Part shown: piece by piece, positions 62,318-64,000 of the stretch
Numbering within the stretch: position 1 is the first letter of the stretch
Layout: each line of letters opens with the position of its first letter
Source of the DNA: Cytophagales bacterium WSM2-2
GTDB taxonomy: Bacteria > Bacteroidota > Bacteroidia > Cytophagales > Cyclobacteriaceae
Length of the DNA stretch: 64,000 nucleotides
Reading direction: 5' to 3'
NCBI GenBank assembly: GCA_015472025.1
Contig: BNHL01000001.1
Coordinates: forward strand, 1,116,001-1,180,000
Notes under the pieces: model-generated
What the model was told of the DNA's origin: nothing
Seen by the model: only the letters and a program-made list of their open reading frames with translations
Database searches by the model: none
Made by a program: the position numbers and the translations under genes

Positions 62318-63613
62318 ATGATTGCCCGAACATTATTAAAAGCCTGGCTCATCATCTCCGTTGTTTACATCATTGTTTCATGCGATTCACGCAAAGAGAA
62401 ATCAACTACTAGTGAAGCCAGCAAAGACTCGGTTAATACTGTTAGCGATGAATTAAATCAAGATCAATTACCAATCGATACTAGCGCGATCGAATTTGCA
62501 GACGTAAAAATTGAGCATCCCCGAGGGGACACGTTCAGTCTGCGCATCCCCAAAGATTTTAAAATAAAAATCGTTGCCACAGGGCTGATGCGTCCGCGGT
62601 TCATGGACTTCGATCCTGACGGGAACCTGTTTGTAACTGATATGTACAACCTGGCTGATAATTCCAGGGGTGCTATTTATAAATATGAAATCCGCGAGAC
62701 GTACAATCTAGTGAACCGCGTAACTTATCTTTCAGGTCTTCGAAATCCGAATAGCGCAGTTTTTCATATTGACAAAGAAAAAAAACTTTGGCTCTATGTC
62801 GCCATGACAGACAAACTGATTCGCATTCCTTATGCGGTCAACGATAGCCTACCTTCCGGGCCTCCGCAACAATTAGATACTTATCCTGATTATGGATTGA
62901 GTTATCGCTATGGTGGCTGGCACTTGACGCGAACGATCGCTTTCAATGACAGTAGCGAACTTTATATTTCAGTGGGAAGCAGCTGTAATTCTTGTATCGA
63001 AAAAGAAGAAGTCCGCGCCTCTCTCATTCGTATGAATGAAGACGGAAACAATCGTAAAATCATCGCTTCAGGACTCCGAAATGCAGTTGGCCTTGCCTGG
63101 GCTAACGGGAAATTATATGTCAGCAATATGGCGGCTGATCATTTGGGCAAAGACAAACCCGATGATGCCGTATTTGAGATCGAAGAAGGGAAGCACTATG
63201 GCTGGCCTTATTTCTTCCACTGGAATGGAGCTGTCTATCGTGATTCGAAGTACGATACAGTCAGGCTCACGATGGACTCCACGCAAATACCGAGCGCGTT
63301 CAGTTACCTGGGTGCACATACGGCTCCTCTTGGCCTAGCCTGGTTTGGTGAGAAAGAATCTTCTGACCCAGTATTGAAAAATTATTTTCTGTTAGCACAG
63401 CACGGCTCTTATACACCTTCCATTGGACGAGGCTATAGTTTACAACGCATTCGAAGGAATCACAAACCAGAAGATTTCATTACCGGCTTCCTGGATAAGC
63501 AGGGAAAAGTACATGGCCGTCCTTGCGGAATAAAAAGTGCGGGAGCAGACTCTTTCTATTTTACCGACGACAAATTCGGCACCATCTATTACGTTTATAA
63601 AGACGACCAGTAA
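62318..63613 (+). CDS. Lipoprotein beta-propeller (PQQ-type sugar/sorbosone dehydrogenase-like)
   Basis: A 431-residue lipoprotein: the lipobox ends VSC at about residue 22, followed by DSRKEKS. The rest is a beta-propeller of the glucose/sorbosone dehydrogenase family: LMRPRFMDFDPDGNLFVTDM, LSGLRNPNSAVFHID, ASGLRNAVGLAWANGKLYV, KHYGWPYFFHWNGA and KVHGRPCGIKSAGADSFYF. Such enzymes oxidise sugars with PQQ in the periplasm. The PQQ ligand set is not confirmed here, so binding or non-PQQ use is possible. A CNSCIEKEE pair of cysteines is an unusual extra. Confidence 0.87.
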   Translation: MIARTLLKAWLIISVVYIIVSCDSRKEKSTTSEASKDSVNTVSDELNQDQLPIDTSAIEFADVKIEHPRGDTFSLRIPKDFKIKIVATGLMRPRFMDFDPDGNLFVTDMYNLADNSRGAIYKYEIRETYNLVNRVTYLSGLRNPNSAVFHIDKEKKLWLYVAMTDKLIRIPYAVNDSLPSGPPQQLDTYPDYGLSYRYGGWHLTRTIAFNDSSELYISVGSSCNSCIEKEEVRASLIRMNEDGNNRKIIASGLRNAVGLAWANGKLYVSNMAADHLGKDKPDDAVFEIEEGKHYGWPYFFHWNGAVYRDSKYDTVRLTMDSTQIPSAFSYLGAHTAPLGLAWFGEKESSDPVLKNYFLLAQHGSYTPSIGRGYSLQRIRRNHKPEDFITGFLDKQGKVHGRPCGIKSAGADSFYFTDDKFGTIYYVYKDDQ

Positions 63614-63635
63614 ATAATAGGTCCGACAGAAAGAA

Positions 63636-64000
63636 CTAAAGCCCGAGATAGCTTTTGAAATATCCGCATTCCTTGATGACTTCCTGGTAATATCTCGTAG
63701 TGGAATATTCTTCTTTTAGTCGTTTAAATCCGGCCCATTCCTTATAGGCAACCGGGGTTTCTCCATAAAATCCCTGTTTGCTATGATAGGCTTCAGTGTA
63801 ATAACCATTACGCTCACACTTGGCCAGCATGTAATTACACTTTGCTTTCTGCTCAGAAGTAGTGGCCGCGTCCAATGCCATTTGATAATACTTCCGGGTA
63901 CAAGAGCTGCTCAGTAACTGAGGCTGGTAGTAAGGCTCAATGTAGTTCCCGTACTGATTCATGATTGACCCATAATAGAATACCCGCGCATTACCAAAAT
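63636..64000 (-). CDS. C-terminal part of a larger protein, cut by the right edge
   Basis: The frame is open from the right edge (FGNARVFYYGSIMNQYGNYI) through an internal ATG at 63962 to a stop at 63636. About 120 residues are visible, tyrosine-rich with KCNYMLAKCERNGYYTEAYH, a short TPR-like helical pair. It does not start at 63962; the sequence before it is clearly coding in the same frame. The family is not recognised, but the pattern fits the end of a large secreted TPR protein. Confidence 0.7.
   Translation of the reverse strand, partial: FGNARVFYYGSIMNQYGNYIEPYYQPQLLSSSCTRKYYQMALDAATTSEQKAKCNYMLAKCERNGYYTEAYHSKQGFYGETPVAYKEWAGFKRLKEEYSTTRYYQEVIKECGYFKSYLGL

Overview
The window is chromosomal DNA of a Bacteroidota bacterium, most likely of the order Cytophagales. 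Three things point there: the start of the type IX secretion/gliding protein SprA next to ruvA, a PKD-repeat adhesin ending in a T9SS type B sorting domain, and Bacteroidota -7 boxes (TAnnTTTG) in front of rpsT, dusB and an AraC regulator. Classical Shine-Dalgarno sequences are rare. I see no rRNA, tRNA, CRISPR array, insertion sequence or prophage; the mobile-type content is one vapBC pair and short repeat elements.

1-24 kb. The minus strand carries sprA (cut by the left edge) and ruvA, a remnant of an RBBP9-like hydrolase, several membrane or secreted unknowns, an ATP-grasp enzyme, a GH20 hexosaminidase, NADP-malic enzyme (maeB), then prfB-radC-serine hydrolase-DUF1684, cdsA and a CPBP protease. 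On the plus strand are a desaturase with a frameshifted, internally duplicated membrane protein, a TlpA-like thioredoxin protein and dusB. An 11-unit, 21-bp tandem array lies near 8.4-8.6 kb. prfB carries the classic +1 frameshift.

24-46 kb. A TPR histidine kinase, a very large alpha-2-macroglobulin, a YhhN lysoplasmalogenase-like protein, an M20 peptidase, a PaaI-type thioesterase, a LacI regulator, the PKD adhesin, an MFS exporter, rpsT with a textbook promoter and terminator, an M1 aminopeptidase and a membrane GAF/PAS protein without an output domain.

46-52 kb. vapBC with a palindromic operator sits divergent from dnaX. dnaX is split into two frames at a run of ten A, consistent with tau/gamma production by frameshifting or slippage. 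A methyltransferase, a small hydrolase and an alpha-toroid protein follow.

52-60 kb. A compact heme cluster, hemA-hemC-hemD-hemE-hemF-hemB-hemL on the minus strand with hemH divergent, runs from glutamyl-tRNA to heme. Only the protoporphyrinogen oxidase step and gltX are missing from it.

60-64 kb. An AraC regulator, tadA behind a heptamer inverted-repeat element, a small lysine-rich protein, a lipoprotein beta-propeller dehydrogenase, and the C-terminus of a gene cut by the right edge.
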